Assembly: GCA_900475325.1 (NCBI GenBank)
Contig: LS483371.1
Location: 5,860,473 to 5,924,472, forward strand
Length of the DNA: 64,000 nt
Reading direction: 5' to 3'
Origin: Paucimonas lemoignei
GTDB lineage: Bacteria > Pseudomonadota > Gammaproteobacteria > Pseudomonadales > Pseudomonadaceae
This document shows, piece by piece, positions 33,672 to 42,874 of the stretch (position 1 is the stretch's first letter; each line of letters opens with the position of its first letter). Below the pieces are notes generated by a model. It made no database searches and had not been told where the DNA came from. It worked only from the letters and a program-made list of their open reading frames with translations. The translations under genes and the position numbers were made by a program.

Positions 33672-34277
33672 ATGAATGAGCTACTGACACGTCGCCAGGT
33701 CATCGGCGGGCTCAGCCTGCTAAGCCTGGGCCTGATCGCGGGCTGCGATAGCTCCAGCGCCCTGTCGTTCAAATACGGCAAGGACCTGAGCAACAAGATT
33801 CTGGGCCGGACCTTCAAGCTCAAGGATCCACAAGGCAACGTTAAAACCCTGTCGAGCTTCCGCGGCTACATGCCCATGGTGTTCTTCGGGTTTACTCAAT
33901 GCCCGGCCGTCTGCCCAACCGCCCTGGCCCGCGCCGCGCAAATCAAGAAGCTACTGGGTAAGGACGGCGACATCTTTCAGGTGATCTTCATTACCGTGGA
34001 CCCGGAGCGCGACAAGCCGGAGATGCTCGACGCTTACGTCAAAGCCTTCGACCCGTCGTTCGTGGCGCTGTCCGGTACGCTGGAAGAAACCGCGCAAACC
34101 GCCAAGGAATTTGGCGTGTTCTACGAAAAGATCCCCACTGGCGACACCTACACCATGTCCCACACTGCGACCAGCTACGTTTTTGACACGCGGGGCGTCT
34201 TGCGCCTGGGCTTGTCGCACTCCCTTTCGGCCCAACAGTGCGCAGAAGACCTGCTCACCGTCATGGAAGTCTGCTGA
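33672..34277 (+). CDS. SCO1/SenC-type copper-binding lipoprotein
   Basis: Thioredoxin-fold protein of 201 residues that handles copper for cytochrome oxidase assembly or a related redox role. The signal ends in the lipobox LIAGC with Cys25, so the protein is probably a lipoprotein. The copper ligands are visible: C77-PAV-C81 (CxxxC) and H164 in YTMSHTAT, as in Sco1. ATG 33672 is preceded by GGAGG at good spacing; an upstream in-frame start to 33627 is not needed. It overlaps the next gene by 1 bp, forming a copper pair. Confidence 0.9.
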   Translation: MNELLTRRQVIGGLSLLSLGLIAGCDSSSALSFKYGKDLSNKILGRTFKLKDPQGNVKTLSSFRGYMPMVFFGFTQCPAVCPTALARAAQIKKLLGKDGDIFQVIFITVDPERDKPEMLDAYVKAFDPSFVALSGTLEETAQTAKEFGVFYEKIPTGDTYTMSHTATSYVFDTRGVLRLGLSHSLSAQQCAEDLLTVMEVC

Positions 34278-34768
34278 TGAACATGCATTTCGCTGCACGA
34301 CCGATCAAAGCCCTGCTCGCGCTTTCCCTGCTGTGCGCTGCTGCTCAAGTCTCTGCGCAGACTGCGATCACTGACGCCTGGGTCAGGGCAACCGTGCCCG
34401 GCCAGCAGTCCACTGGCGCCTTCATGACCGTCACCGCCAGCACTGACAGCAAACTGGTCAGCGCTCAATCGCCGGTGGCTAAAACCGTTCAGATCCACCA
34501 GTCATCCATGGCCAACGATGTCATGAGCATGCAAGAGGTCGCGTCGGTTGACCTACCCGCAGGCAAACCGGTGACCTTCGACTCCAATAGCTACCACGTG
34601 ATGCTGATCGACCTGCAGAAACAGGTTAAAGAAGGCGATCAAGTGCCGATCACCCTGACCGTTGAAGATGCAAAAGGCGCCATGCAGAACATTGAAGTGC
34701 AGGCCACTGCCCGCGCATTGACCGTACCGGATCACGGAGCGATGCACGATCACAGCAAGATGCATTGA
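34277..34768 (+). CDS. PCu(A)C-type periplasmic copper chaperone
   Basis: Periplasmic protein of 163 residues with a signal peptide (cleaved near VSA-QT, residue 27) that carries copper(I). The family motif H-x10-M-x21-H-x-M is exact: H74, M85, H107 and M109. A C-terminal histidine/methionine tail (HGAMHDHSKMH) may bind more copper. Its ATG overlaps the stop of the Sco gene (TGATGA). Sco and PCu(A)C proteins cooperate in the CuA or CuB assembly of haem-copper oxidases; no oxidase genes are in the window. Confidence 0.93.
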   Translation: MNMHFAARPIKALLALSLLCAAAQVSAQTAITDAWVRATVPGQQSTGAFMTVTASTDSKLVSAQSPVAKTVQIHQSSMANDVMSMQEVASVDLPAGKPVTFDSNSYHVMLIDLQKQVKEGDQVPITLTVEDAKGAMQNIEVQATARALTVPDHGAMHDHSKMH

Positions 34769-34835
34769 GGCTGTGGACAGGATATAAAACGTTATGGCGA
34801 CCAAGGGCTGTTGAGTCTCACAGCCCATTGGCCTG

Positions 34836-35867
34836 TCAGCCTGCGACATGAGATGCCGGTGCCCTTTTGCAACTTCGGTAACGACCCGGGGACATACCGA
34901 ACCAGCGCTCACACGCCTTATTGAACGCACTTTGATTTTTAAATCCCAACCGGTAACTGATTTGCTTGAGTGACAGATCGGTGCCGGTTAATAACAACTG
35001 GCTCTTTTGAGCTTTTACATGGTCCAGCAACTTTTTAAAGCTATGACCTTCAGACTCCAGCGATTGGATCAATTGGTGCGACGTCAGCTTCATGGTGCTG
35101 GCCACTTCATCAATGGTCAGTGGTAGCCTTTGATAAAGGTGTTGGAGAAGGGTGCTTTTTGTCCAGACGCTCATGCGATCATCCACTAACTGGCGCTGTT
35201 GCATCGTCAGATAATCATTGTGTATGCCCTGGAGCAGGGAGTCACCGGTGGCGATAGGCAACTCCCCGTCCTCGTGACGGAACGTCAGCGAATTAACTTC
35301 TGATGCAAACTTCAGGGTAGGCCCAAAAAGCTTTTCCAGCTCGCGCGTATCGGCGGGTTGGCTATAGGTGAACTCGGCGGCAATCGGCACTATCTTTTTG
35401 TCACCGACTAACCAGTGCAACAGCCCCAGCGTGATAGAAGCAACCGCATCTATAAACAATCGGGGAAGTGCGGCGTCCCTCAAGTCTTCAGCGAAGCCGA
35501 CCATCTTGATTGCGTCAGGCTGCTCGTCGAGAAACATGCAGAACCCGGCACCAATCAGCGAGTGGAAATCCACGATGTATCTCAGGGCCTCCCTGACTGT
35601 TGAGCTGGACATGATGGCGTAGCCCAAAACGCCGAGGTTTCCAGGATGCGCCTTCTCATAAGCGAGCAAGCCGATGTCAGTATTACTACCCGTCTGCTCG
35701 ACCAGCGCCAGGAAAGCGGTCAAGTCTTGCAAGGGGATTTGCTGCATAGCTGCACTCAAGCCAGGTGCCTGGGCCGCGAAAGGATTGGGTACTTTATGCT
35801 CATGAGAGATTGCAGGCTGCACGGCATCAAAAAATGCTTGTGCGAAAGAGGATGAAATACTGGGCAT
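34836..35867 (-). CDS. AraC-family regulator with DUF/arabinose-binding-type N-terminus
   Basis: Transcription regulator of 343 residues. The N-terminal ligand-type domain contains TGSNTDIGLLAYEKAHPGNL, as in the OruR/ArgR-like AraC group. The C-terminal 100 residues are the AraC DNA-binding domain, with LSLKQISYRLGFKNQSAFNK and ACERWFGMSPGRYR. It is a paralogue of the regulator at 36497-37501, facing away from it. No target gene of obvious function is adjacent, so the regulated pathway is unknown. The ATG at 35867 is supported by the alignment of the two paralogues. Confidence 0.87.
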   Translation of the reverse strand: MPSISSSFAQAFFDAVQPAISHEHKVPNPFAAQAPGLSAAMQQIPLQDLTAFLALVEQTGSNTDIGLLAYEKAHPGNLGVLGYAIMSSSTVREALRYIVDFHSLIGAGFCMFLDEQPDAIKMVGFAEDLRDAALPRLFIDAVASITLGLLHWLVGDKKIVPIAAEFTYSQPADTRELEKLFGPTLKFASEVNSLTFRHEDGELPIATGDSLLQGIHNDYLTMQQRQLVDDRMSVWTKSTLLQHLYQRLPLTIDEVASTMKLTSHQLIQSLESEGHSFKKLLDHVKAQKSQLLLTGTDLSLKQISYRLGFKNQSAFNKACERWFGMSPGRYRSCKRAPASHVAG

Positions 35868-36091
35868 GAATGACCTATTGAATGAGCAGCCTCCCTTCGT
35901 TATTGATCCGTTCTCATACCGCCATCGCGTATTCCTTTAAGCTTCCCTACTTGAACGCTAAGGCGATTCTACAGCAGAGATCAGTCAAATATTGAGCAGC
36001 CCCACGATTCGTGTAACAAGTGGGCCCGACGCTCCTCCCGGTGCCACTATAGAGGGCACGCCAACACCCGTCCCTTATCCTCAGGAGGAAT
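35868..36091. other. intergenic region between regulators
   Basis: About 220 bp of lower-GC sequence. No gene, palindromic repeat or known operator was recognised. It must hold the promoter of the leftward AraC-type gene and probably that of the rightward small genes. Confidence 0.6.
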
Positions 36092-36238
36092 ATGCTTATC
36101 CTCGCAGCATTACCCCCTTCTGAACGCCACCAGAACAGTATAAAGAACAGCTCTGCGCTAAGTGGGCGACCCGGGCGAGGTCTCATCACGAAGTCAACTA
36201 TTGGAGCCGATCATGATTGCCAGCGACGAATTACATAA
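36092..36238 (+). CDS. candidate 48-codon small ORF with strong ribosome binding site
   Basis: ATG 36092 is preceded by AGGAGGAAT, the strongest Shine-Dalgarno sequence in this region, and opens a 48-residue frame (MLILAALPPSERHQNSIKNS, then polar residues) that ends at TAA 36238, overlapping the start of the next small gene by 26 bases in another frame. No homologue is recognised. It may be a leader peptide or a real small protein; coding evidence other than the binding site is lacking. Confidence 0.3.
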   Translation: MLILAALPPSERHQNSIKNSSALSGRPGRGLITKSTIGADHDCQRRIT

Positions 36239-36431
36239 GAACCTGACCCAATTGCTGGATGAAGTCGAGCGACAGAATGTAAACATGTGCCCGGCCGATC
36301 GAGAAGATATACTCAACGCCTTGGCCGAGTTATGGGCCGCCGCCCAGTCCCTCAACACGCAAATGAAAGCCTTGGTTGCGCAGGAGCCAAGCTTGGCCCG
36401 CCCAAAGCCCAAACTCTGTCTCGTCAAATAG
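36213..36431 (+). CDS. small helical protein, 72 residues, unknown
   Basis: Short acidic-to-neutral helical protein starting MIASDELHKNLTQLLDEVER, with MCPADREDILNALAELWAAA in the middle and a basic, proline-containing tail. No membrane segment or signal. Family not recognised. ATG 36213 has TTGGAGCCGATC before it. It lies 65 bp upstream of the second AraC-type gene in the same orientation and might be co-transcribed with it. Confidence 0.6.
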   Translation: MIASDELHKNLTQLLDEVERQNVNMCPADREDILNALAELWAAAQSLNTQMKALVAQEPSLARPKPKLCLVK

Positions 36432-36496
36432 ATGCACTACCAATGCCTCACTCCACAGCCGAATTTATTCATGTCAATTGATCAGGGAAGCGACAG

Positions 36497-37501
36497 GTGA
36501 GAACTATCACAGTTGCAGGATTCTGCCCCCTCGCGAAATCTATTCACCGCTGTACTGGCATCAGTGTCGACGCCCTTATGAAAGAGCTTGGCGAGCCGGA
36601 AACTGACCTGCAAAGCGAAGTTCCGATGAGTCTGCAACTGGTGTATGACCTTATCCGCCTGGCCGTTGAACGCTCTTCAAATCCGGATATCGGGCTGGAC
36701 GCTTACCATCATCTCAACCTCGGAACGTTAGGCGCTCCCGGATTTCCGTTAGTCACCAGCCCGACCCTTGGCATTGCATTGGAGCGCTTTGCCAAATACT
36801 TTCCGCTGATCATTACAGGGACTCAGATACTGATCGAGCAGCGCCCGGCACACGTCAAAATTATTGGACTGGATCAGGAAATACCCGGCTGCCCGGCACC
36901 TCGAGCATTCACCGATTCTTGCGCAGCGTTGCAACTTGCCTTTATCCATTTCCTCGCGCCCGAAACCAGGCCTATGCCTTTAACGGTGGAGTTTCCTTAT
37001 CCCAGACCATTGAATACCGAGCGGCTGGAGGAAGTATTTGGTTCACACCTGGTATTTGCGGCGCCCAATCTTGTTTTGACTTTTGCCAGAGACGTACTCG
37101 ACCTAAGACTGTCCACGGCAAATCCGGCATTGGATACGATGCACTGCGAATATGCGGACGGGCAACTCCTTGAGCGGGTCGATGGTTTGCAAAAAGCGAA
37201 AGTTTACCGGTTGGTTTACGAGGCCCTGACGCAAGGTAAGTTGCTAACCCTGGAAGACGTTGTCGGTACCTTGAGTAGAAGCAGACGCGGCTTACAAAAC
37301 GCGCTCAAAGAGGAAGGCACTCATTTTTCTGCCATACAGGATGACGGTCGCCGGGAATTGGCTCGCAATCTCCTTATTCATTCACCACGAAGCCTTAAAT
37401 ATATATCGGCTCAGCTGGGCTTTCGCGAGCCCAGCAGTTTTCACAAAGCCTGCGTTCGCTGGTTCAATCAAACCCCAGGGCAATTTCGAAACAAGAACTG
37501 A
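36497..37501 (+). CDS. AraC-family regulator, paralogue of the 34.8 kb gene
   Basis: Protein of 334 residues with the same architecture as the regulator at 34836-35867: N-terminal AraC_arabinose-type domain (RSSNPDIGLDAYHHLNLGTL), then a C-terminal helix-turn-helix pair with SLKYISAQLGFREPSSFHKA and CVRWFNQTPGQFR. The first helix-turn-helix looks shortened or divergent (TLSRSRRGLQNALKEEG). The start is a GTG at 36497, with GGGAAGCGACAG upstream; ATG 36578 is an alternative. Codon use is less GC-biased than the core genes, consistent with acquired DNA. Confidence 0.85.
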   Translation: MRTITVAGFCPLAKSIHRCTGISVDALMKELGEPETDLQSEVPMSLQLVYDLIRLAVERSSNPDIGLDAYHHLNLGTLGAPGFPLVTSPTLGIALERFAKYFPLIITGTQILIEQRPAHVKIIGLDQEIPGCPAPRAFTDSCAALQLAFIHFLAPETRPMPLTVEFPYPRPLNTERLEEVFGSHLVFAAPNLVLTFARDVLDLRLSTANPALDTMHCEYADGQLLERVDGLQKAKVYRLVYEALTQGKLLTLEDVVGTLSRSRRGLQNALKEEGTHFSAIQDDGRRELARNLLIHSPRSLKYISAQLGFREPSSFHKACVRWFNQTPGQFRNKN

Positions 37502-37878
37502 CGCCTGCAGGAACGACAGAGGCAGCCGTTGAAAACCACTTCCCAGAGGGCGTTTATTTCCACCTGACTCAGCAGTGTTGGGGAATATCGATTGCAAAGG
37601 CTGTTGAACTTCAACGCCGTCATCTGCGGCGGCATTCGCCATAAATATTCCCCGGGCACGCTGGCTCCCCGACCAGAGCGAACAAACACTAACGGAGCGA
37701 TATTGAAGATATTCGTGGTTTCAGTCTGTCTGGATTCGCAAAAGCGAGGGCGATCCGATTGACGCAGGGAGATATTCATCCGACCCATACTCACACTGCG
37801 CGTGAATGCTGCACAGTGGCTCAGGAGTCCTATATCGTGTCCCGACGTGCGGTGGCAGGAACCTGCGGACATCAACTG
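37502..37878. other. non-coding or decayed accessory sequence
   Basis: No convincing gene. A leftward frame runs from about 37785 to 37468 (starting MGRMNISLRQSDRPRFCESR), but it overlaps the AraC-type gene end and has no recognised family or clear ribosome binding site. The stretch looks like leftovers of earlier insertions. Confidence 0.5.
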
Positions 37879-38085
37879 TCACCACGGCTTGGTGAGATCG
37901 CGCCTGATACGCAAATCCGTGCTCTCAGCTATGGATAGGCAGCGCGATTGTGGCCGCCTGCGCGACGATGCCTCTGTAGGGGCCCGAAACGGTGGGATAA
38001 ACGCAGTGAATAGCAGCAGTGCCTTGGGGTTTGAAATGGGGAAAAGGATCTGCGCTCGCCCCAACCACACACCAGCAGCCTCTTA
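37879..38085 (-). pseudogene. decayed LysE/RhtB-type exporter fragment
   Basis: Leftward reading contains LFPISNPKALLLFTAFIPPF, which is the conserved NPKALLFF-AFLPQF segment of LysE/RhtB amino-acid exporters. Directly after it the family sequence seems to continue in another frame (YRGIVAQAATIALP), and before it there are stops and a frame change. No start, no full transmembrane set and only about 60 residues remain. I therefore call it a remnant, at moderate confidence. Confidence 0.45.
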
Positions 38086-38088
38086 GCG

Positions 38089-38394
38089 TCACCCAAGCAC
38101 AGGACGAAGGAAGCTTCTTTCGTAGCTTGTGATAAACCTTGACTCAGTCGCTTCCTCCACCAGGCCCACAGACTCAGGATCATGCGCGGCCTTTTGCCGA
38201 TATTGTTCGTAGTCAGCAAGGCTAGCAAAGCTGAATAGACAATAAGCAACGTTATTGGCGCCCTCAGCGGGCAGAAAATAACCGTGATGTTGGCCGCCCA
38301 GACGCGTCACTATCCCGATCCATTGGCGCGAATAGCGTTCAAAGGCAGCAATCTGGTAAGGGTCGATGACGTATTTGACGTGGCAGGTAATCAT
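38089..38394 (-). CDS. NIPSNAP-family protein
   Basis: Small protein of 101 residues with the ferredoxin-like dimeric alpha/beta-barrel pattern of NIPSNAP proteins: ITCHVKYVIDPYQIAAFERY at the start, GGQHHGYFLPAEGANNVAYC in the middle and SLADYEQYRQKAAHDPE later. Function unknown in bacteria. ATG 38394 starts at the family N-terminus; upstream in-frame codons are arginine-rich and unlikely to be used. It is downstream of glmS, next to the Tn7 attachment site, so it may be accessory. Confidence 0.85.
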   Translation of the reverse strand: MITCHVKYVIDPYQIAAFERYSRQWIGIVTRLGGQHHGYFLPAEGANNVAYCLFSFASLADYEQYRQKAAHDPESVGLVEEATESRFITSYERSFLRPVLG

Positions 38395-38529
38395 GAGATC
38401 AGTCCATTGAGTGTGGAGGCGAGACATTTTACGGCGCCGCCGACGCCTACTCAAATGTCCGGGTCGGGTCGATTGCTGCCATTTGCAGCAGGCAGCAACC
38501 GCCCATTGAAAAAGGCAGGTCTAATTCGC

Positions 38530-38594
38530 AAAGATCAACAACGTCGGCTGTGGATAACTTATTCCACAGTCACCGACTTCGCCAAGTTACGCGG
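38530..38594. other. predicted attTn7 site at the 3' end of glmS
   Basis: The glmS C-terminal codons (LAKSVTVE, stop at 38559) are the conserved target of TnsD of Tn7-like elements. Insertion would be expected about 25 bp beyond the stop, near 38534. No Tn7 end is visible now. The sequence past it (34.8-38.5 kb) has accessory character, as expected for an insertion hot spot. Confidence 0.65.
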
Positions 38595-40394
38595 CTGATC
38601 CACGTCCGTGCCTTTCAATACCGCAACGTAGTACGACAGCAGCTGCAACGGGAGGGTGTAGAGGATCGGCGCCAGCGCATCGATGATGTGCGGCATGGCG
38701 ATGACGTGGGTGCCTTCACCGTTGCTCATGCCTGCCTGTTCGTCAGCAAACACGATCAACTCACCGCCACGGGCGCGGACTTCCTGCAGGTTGGATTTGA
38801 GTTTTTCCAACAGCTCGTTGTTCGGCGCCACGGTGACCACCGGCATGTCGCTGTCGACCAGCGCCAGCGGGCCATGCTTGAGTTCGCCAGCCGGGTAGGC
38901 CTCGGCGTGGATGTAGGAGATTTCCTTGAGCTTGAGCGCACCTTCCATCGCCACCGGGAATTGAGCACCACGGCCCAGGAACAGCGTGTGGTTCTTCTCG
39001 GCAAACAGTTCGGCCACCTTCTCGATGGTGCCGTCCATTGCCAATGCTTCACCCAGACGGGTTGGCAGGCGGCGCAGCTCTTCGACCAGCTCGGCCTCGA
39101 CGCCTTCGCCCAATGTGCCTTTGACCTGCCCCAGAGACAGCGTCAGCAGCAGCAAGCCCACCAACTGAGTGGTAAAGGCTTTGGTCGAAGCGACGCCGAT
39201 TTCAGGACCGGCCTGGGTCAGTAAGGTCAGGTCGGATTCGCGCACCAGTGAGCTGATGCTGACGTTGCAGATCGCCAGGCTGGCGAGGAAGCCCAGTTCT
39301 TTGGCGTTGCGCAGCGCCGCCAGGGTGTCTGCCGTTTCGCCAGACTGGGAAATCGACACGAACAGGGTGTCCGGCTGCACCACCACCTTGCGGTAGCGGA
39401 ACTCGCTGGCCACTTCGACCTGGCATGGAATCCCGGCCAGACCTTCGAGCCAGTAACGGGCGACCATACCTGCGTGATAGCTGGTGCCGCAGGCAACGAT
39501 CTGCACGTTGCGCACTTTGGCGAACAGCTCGGCGGCTTGTGGGCCAAACGCCTGAACCAGCACCTGCTCCTGACCCAGACGGCCTTCTAGGGTGCGCTGC
39601 ACGACTTTGGGTTGCTCGTGGATTTCCTTGAGCATGAAGTGGCGGAATTCGCCTTTGTCGGCGGCCTCTGCACCTTCACGGTGTTGCACGACTTCGCGCT
39701 CGACCGGCAGGCCATCAACCGACCAGATCTGCACGCTTTCGCGGCGGATCTCGGCGATGTCGCCCTCTTCCAGGTACATGAAGCGGTCAGTGACCTGACG
39801 CAGCGCCAGTTGGTCGGAAGCGAGGAAGTTTTCGCCCAGGCCAAGGCCGATCACCAGCGGACTGCCACTGCGGGCGGCAAGAAGGCGATCGGGCTGTTTG
39901 GCGCTGATCACCGCCAGGCCATAGGCACCGTGCAGCTCTTTGACGGCGGCCTTGAGGGCAACAGTCAGGTCCGGGGTGTCTTTGAGTTTGTGGTGCAGCA
40001 GGTGGACGATCACCTCGGTGTCGGTGTCGGACGAGAACACATAGCCCAGGCCTTTGAGGCGCTCGCGCAGGGCTTCGTGGTTTTCGATGATGCCGTTGTG
40101 AACCACCGCCAGCTCGTCACCGGAGAAATGCGGGTGAGCGTTACGCTCACAAGGCGCGCCGTGGGTCGCCCAGCGGGTGTGGGCGATGCCCAGACGGCCC
40201 AGCAAGGGTTCGCCTGCCAGGGCCTGCTCAAGCTCGCTGACCTTGCCGGAACGGCGACGGCGTTCAAGCACGCCTGCGTTGCTGAAAAGCGCGACGCCTG
40301 CGCTGTCGTAGCCACGGTATTCCAGGCGTTTGAGGCCTTCGAGCAAGATGGCGGTAATGTTGCGTTCAGCAACGGCGCCGACGATTCCACACAT
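38559..40394 (-). CDS. glmS: glutamine-fructose-6-phosphate aminotransferase (GlmS)
   Basis: Makes glucosamine-6-phosphate from fructose-6-phosphate and glutamine, the first step to UDP-GlcNAc for peptidoglycan and LPS. The 611-residue protein starts [10 protein letters not shown], where Cys2 (mature Cys1) is the amidotransferase nucleophile. The glutaminase domain has HTRWATHG and the two SIS sugar-isomerase domains follow ([25 protein letters not shown]). The C-terminus [11 protein letters not shown] is intact. The gene lies 10 bp after the DeoR-type regulator gene; glmU is upstream of both. Confidence 0.97.
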   Translation of the reverse strand: MCGIVGAVAERNITAILLEGLKRLEYRGYDSAGVALFSNAGVLERRRRSGKVSELEQALAGEPLLGRLGIAHTRWATHGAPCERNAHPHFSGDELAVVHNGIIENHEALRERLKGLGYVFSSDTDTEVIVHLLHHKLKDTPDLTVALKAAVKELHGAYGLAVISAKQPDRLLAARSGSPLVIGLGLGENFLASDQLALRQVTDRFMYLEEGDIAEIRRESVQIWSVDGLPVEREVVQHREGAEAADKGEFRHFMLKEIHEQPKVVQRTLEGRLGQEQVLVQAFGPQAAELFAKVRNVQIVACGTSYHAGMVARYWLEGLAGIPCQVEVASEFRYRKVVVQPDTLFVSISQSGETADTLAALRNAKELGFLASLAICNVSISSLVRESDLTLLTQAGPEIGVASTKAFTTQLVGLLLLTLSLGQVKGTLGEGVEAELVEELRRLPTRLGEALAMDGTIEKVAELFAEKNHTLFLGRGAQFPVAMEGALKLKEISYIHAEAYPAGELKHGPLALVDSDMPVVTVAPNNELLEKLKSNLQEVRARGGELIVFADEQAGMSNGEGTHVIAMPHIIDALAPILYTLPLQLLSYYVAVLKGTDVDQPRNLAKSVTVE

Positions 40395-40404
40395 AACTTT
40401 TCTC

Positions 40405-41172
40405 CTAGCTGACAGCGGCGCAAATCAGGTTTATGCCGCGGGCTTGTATCTGTTCACGCGCCTCGAAGGGCAAGCGATCATCAGTAATCAGGGTATGGAT
40501 GCTGCTCCAGGGCAGCTCCAGATTAGGGATCTTGCGTCCAACTTTGTCGGCCTCGACCATCACCACCACCTCCCGGGCAACTTCGGCCATGACCCGGCTG
40601 AGCCCTAGCAGCTCGTTGAAGGTGGTGGTGCCACGAACCAGATCGATACCATCAGCTCCGATGAACAGCTGATCGAAATCGTAGGACCGCAGCACCTGCT
40701 CGGCGACCTGGCCTTGAAACGATTCCGAATGCGGGTCCCAGGTGCCACCGGTCATCAGCAGCACCGGCTCATGTTCCAGCTCGCTCAGGGCGCTGGCCAC
40801 GTGCAACGAGTTGGTCATCACCACCAGCCCGGGCTGCTTGCCCAGTTCAGGGATAAGCGCCGCCGTTGTGCTGCCGCTGTCGACGATGATCCGAGCATGC
40901 TCACGAATACGCAGTACTGCCGCGCGGGCGATGGCCTGTTTGTACTTGGAAACCGGCTGCGCAGTCTCGCCGATCAGCTCCTGCGGCAAGGTAATCGCAC
41001 CGCCGTATCGACGCAGCAGCAGGCCGTTGCTTTCTAGCGCGGCCAGGTCCTTGCGAACCGTAACCTCTGAAGTTTCGAAGCGCCTGGCGAGCTCATCCAC
41101 GCTGACTTCGCCCTGTTCATTGAGCAAAGCAAGAATGTTGTGTCGTCTTTGGGGTGTATTACGTTTCGACAT
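40405..41172 (-). CDS. glmR: DeoR-family regulator of the glm genes (GlmR-like)
   Basis: DNA-binding regulator of 255 residues. The N-terminal DeoR helix-turn-helix contains [20 protein letters not shown] and [17 protein letters not shown], and the C-terminal sugar-phosphate sensor domain has [13 protein letters not shown] and [17 protein letters not shown]. It is encoded just upstream of glmS, separated by 10 bp, and is likely to sense an amino-sugar phosphate and control glmS. The symbol follows the pseudomonad naming of this gene at this position; identity rests on context. ATG 41172 is preceded by no strong ribosome binding site. Confidence 0.85.
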   Translation of the reverse strand: MSKRNTPQRRHNILALLNEQGEVSVDELARRFETSEVTVRKDLAALESNGLLLRRYGGAITLPQELIGETAQPVSKYKQAIARAAVLRIREHARIIVDSGSTTAALIPELGKQPGLVVMTNSLHVASALSELEHEPVLLMTGGTWDPHSESFQGQVAEQVLRSYDFDQLFIGADGIDLVRGTTTFNELLGLSRVMAEVAREVVVMVEADKVGRKIPNLELPWSSIHTLITDDRLPFEAREQIQARGINLICAAVS

Positions 41173-41260
41173 GAGCGGTATTTGATTTCGTTTCGAAAGA
41201 TAACGAAGGCAATCAAAACCTATTGCGAGGAGTAGGTCAAGAACAAATGCGTGTTGGCTA

Positions 41261-41347
41261 CCTGTAGGAGCTGCCGAAGGCTGCGAAAGCGGTCTGTCTG
41301 AAACACCGCTGTTCGCATCCCTCGTAACCTCGGTCAGCTCCTACAAG
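41261..41347. repeat. decayed palindromic repeat between glmU and glmR
   Basis: CTGTAGGAGCTGCCGAAGGC at 41262 and GGTCAGCTCCTACAAG near 41332 are the arms of a GCTGCCGAAGG-family element, but the inner right arm has diverged. It lies downstream of glmU and upstream of the regulator. Confidence 0.7.
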
Positions 41348-41377
41348 ACCTTGGTGTATCAGAGCCTGTGGATAACC

Positions 41378-42745
41378 TTACTCCTTCTTGACCTTCACCG
41401 GCCGCTTCCAGCCGTCGATGTTGCGCTGGCGAGCACGGCCCACGGCAAGCTGGGACTTATCCACATCCTGAGTGATGGTCGAACCCGCCGCCGTGTTGGA
41501 ACCATCGCCAATGGTGACGGGTGCGATCAGCGAGTTGTTAGAGCCGATGAACACATCTTCGCCAATCAGCGTTTTGTGTTTGTTGGCGCCGTCGTAGTTG
41601 ACCGTGATAGTCCCGGCGCCAATGTTGGTGCGAGCGCCGATCACAGTGTCACCCAAGTACGTGAGATGGCCTGCCTTCACGCCCTCACCCAGATGGGCGT
41701 TTTTCAACTCTACAAAGTTACCCACATGGGCTCTGGCTTCCAGCACGCTGCCAGGACGCAAGCGGGCGAACGGGCCGGCGTCGCTACCCTCGCCCATGAT
41801 CGCGCCATCCAGATGACTATTAGCCTTGATCACCACGCCTTTGCGCAATGTGCTGTCCTTGATGACGCAGTTGGGGCCAATCACCACGTCGTCTTCGATG
41901 ACCACACGGCCTTCCAGGATGACGTTGATGTCGATCAGTACATCGCGGCCGACAGTCACGTCCCCACGCACATCGAAACGTGCCGGATCGCGCAGCGTCA
42001 CACCTAGCGCCATCAATCGGCGAGCTTCGCGCTGCTGATAGTGGCGCTCCAGCTCGGCGAGTTGCTTGCGATCATTGGCGCCCTGCACTTCCATGGCGTC
42101 GTGGGGCTGCTCGGTGGCCACCACCAGACCATCGTTGACGGCCATGGCGATCACGTCGGTGAGGTAGTACTCGCCTTGGGCGTTGTTGTTCGACAGACGC
42201 CCTAGCCAATCAGCCAGACGCTTGCCCGGTACCGCCAGGATGCCGGTATTACCTTCGGTGATCGCTTTCTCGGCGTCGGTTGCATCCTTGTGTTCAACGA
42301 TGGCGCAGACACGGTTCTGCTCATCGCGCACGATGCGGCCATAGCCGGTCGGGTCGTCGAGATTGACCGTCAGTAGCGCGAGCTGGTCCGCCGTGACGTT
42401 CTTGAGCAGGCGTTCGAGGGTTTCCACTTCGATAAGGGGCACATCGCCGTAGAGGATCAGCACATTCTCAGCGCTCAGTTCCGGCAGCGCTTGAGCCACG
42501 GCGTGGCCTGTACCCAGCTGCTTGTCTTGCATCACGAAATTCAGATCATCCGCCGCCAGACGCTCGCGGACGACATCCGCGCCATGGCCGATCACCACGT
42601 GGATGCCCTTGGGTGAGAGCTTGCGAGCGCTGTGGATAACATGACCAAGCATCGAATCACCAGCGACAGGATGCAGGACTTTGGGAAGTGCCGAGCGCAT
42701 GCGAGTGCCTTGGCCGGCCGCGAGAATAACGATATCGAGGGACAT
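41378..42745 (-). CDS. glmU: bifunctional UDP-GlcNAc pyrophosphorylase/GlcN-1-P acetyltransferase (GlmU)
   Basis: Acetylates glucosamine-1-phosphate and then uridylylates it to UDP-GlcNAc. The 455-residue protein has the N-terminal nucleotidyltransferase motif [19 protein letters not shown] (about 8-26), the GTGHAV segment, and a C-terminal left-handed beta-helix of hexapeptides ([20 protein letters not shown] onward) with [20 protein letters not shown] 42745 ([11 protein letters not shown]) is chosen; a TTG four codons earlier is unlikely. It follows the atp operon across a strong terminator and precedes glmR-glmS, giving the amino-sugar genes one neighbourhood. Confidence 0.97.
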   Translation of the reverse strand: MSLDIVILAAGQGTRMRSALPKVLHPVAGDSMLGHVIHSARKLSPKGIHVVIGHGADVVRERLAADDLNFVMQDKQLGTGHAVAQALPELSAENVLILYGDVPLIEVETLERLLKNVTADQLALLTVNLDDPTGYGRIVRDEQNRVCAIVEHKDATDAEKAITEGNTGILAVPGKRLADWLGRLSNNNAQGEYYLTDVIAMAVNDGLVVATEQPHDAMEVQGANDRKQLAELERHYQQREARRLMALGVTLRDPARFDVRGDVTVGRDVLIDINVILEGRVVIEDDVVIGPNCVIKDSTLRKGVVIKANSHLDGAIMGEGSDAGPFARLRPGSVLEARAHVGNFVELKNAHLGEGVKAGHLTYLGDTVIGARTNIGAGTITVNYDGANKHKTLIGEDVFIGSNNSLIAPVTIGDGSNTAAGSTITQDVDKSQLAVGRARQRNIDGWKRPVKVKKE

Positions 42746-42823
42746 GAGGGGTTCCAACTGAGCGCGCCGATCGCTGACCCATAACGAGGTCAGCTAAGGT
42801 GGCTGATTCTGAAAAAAGAAAAA

Positions 42824-42847
42824 GGGTAGCCGAGGCTACCCTTTTAC
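42824..42847. terminator. terminator at the end of the atp operon
   Basis: GGGTAGC (42824-42830) pairs with GCTACCC (42835-42841), flanked by A-rich sequence on one side and TTTTA on the other. On the minus strand, after atpC, the stem is followed by TTTTTCTTTTTT. It can act in both directions but serves the leftward atp operon. Very convincing. Confidence 0.92.
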
Positions 42848-42874
42848 TCAATCGCGCAGAAAAGTGACGCCGGA

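Noticed and set aside
37468..37785. Leftward 105-codon frame after the AraC-type gene
   Set aside because: It overlaps the 3' end of the regulator gene, has no clear ribosome binding site and matches no family that I recognise.
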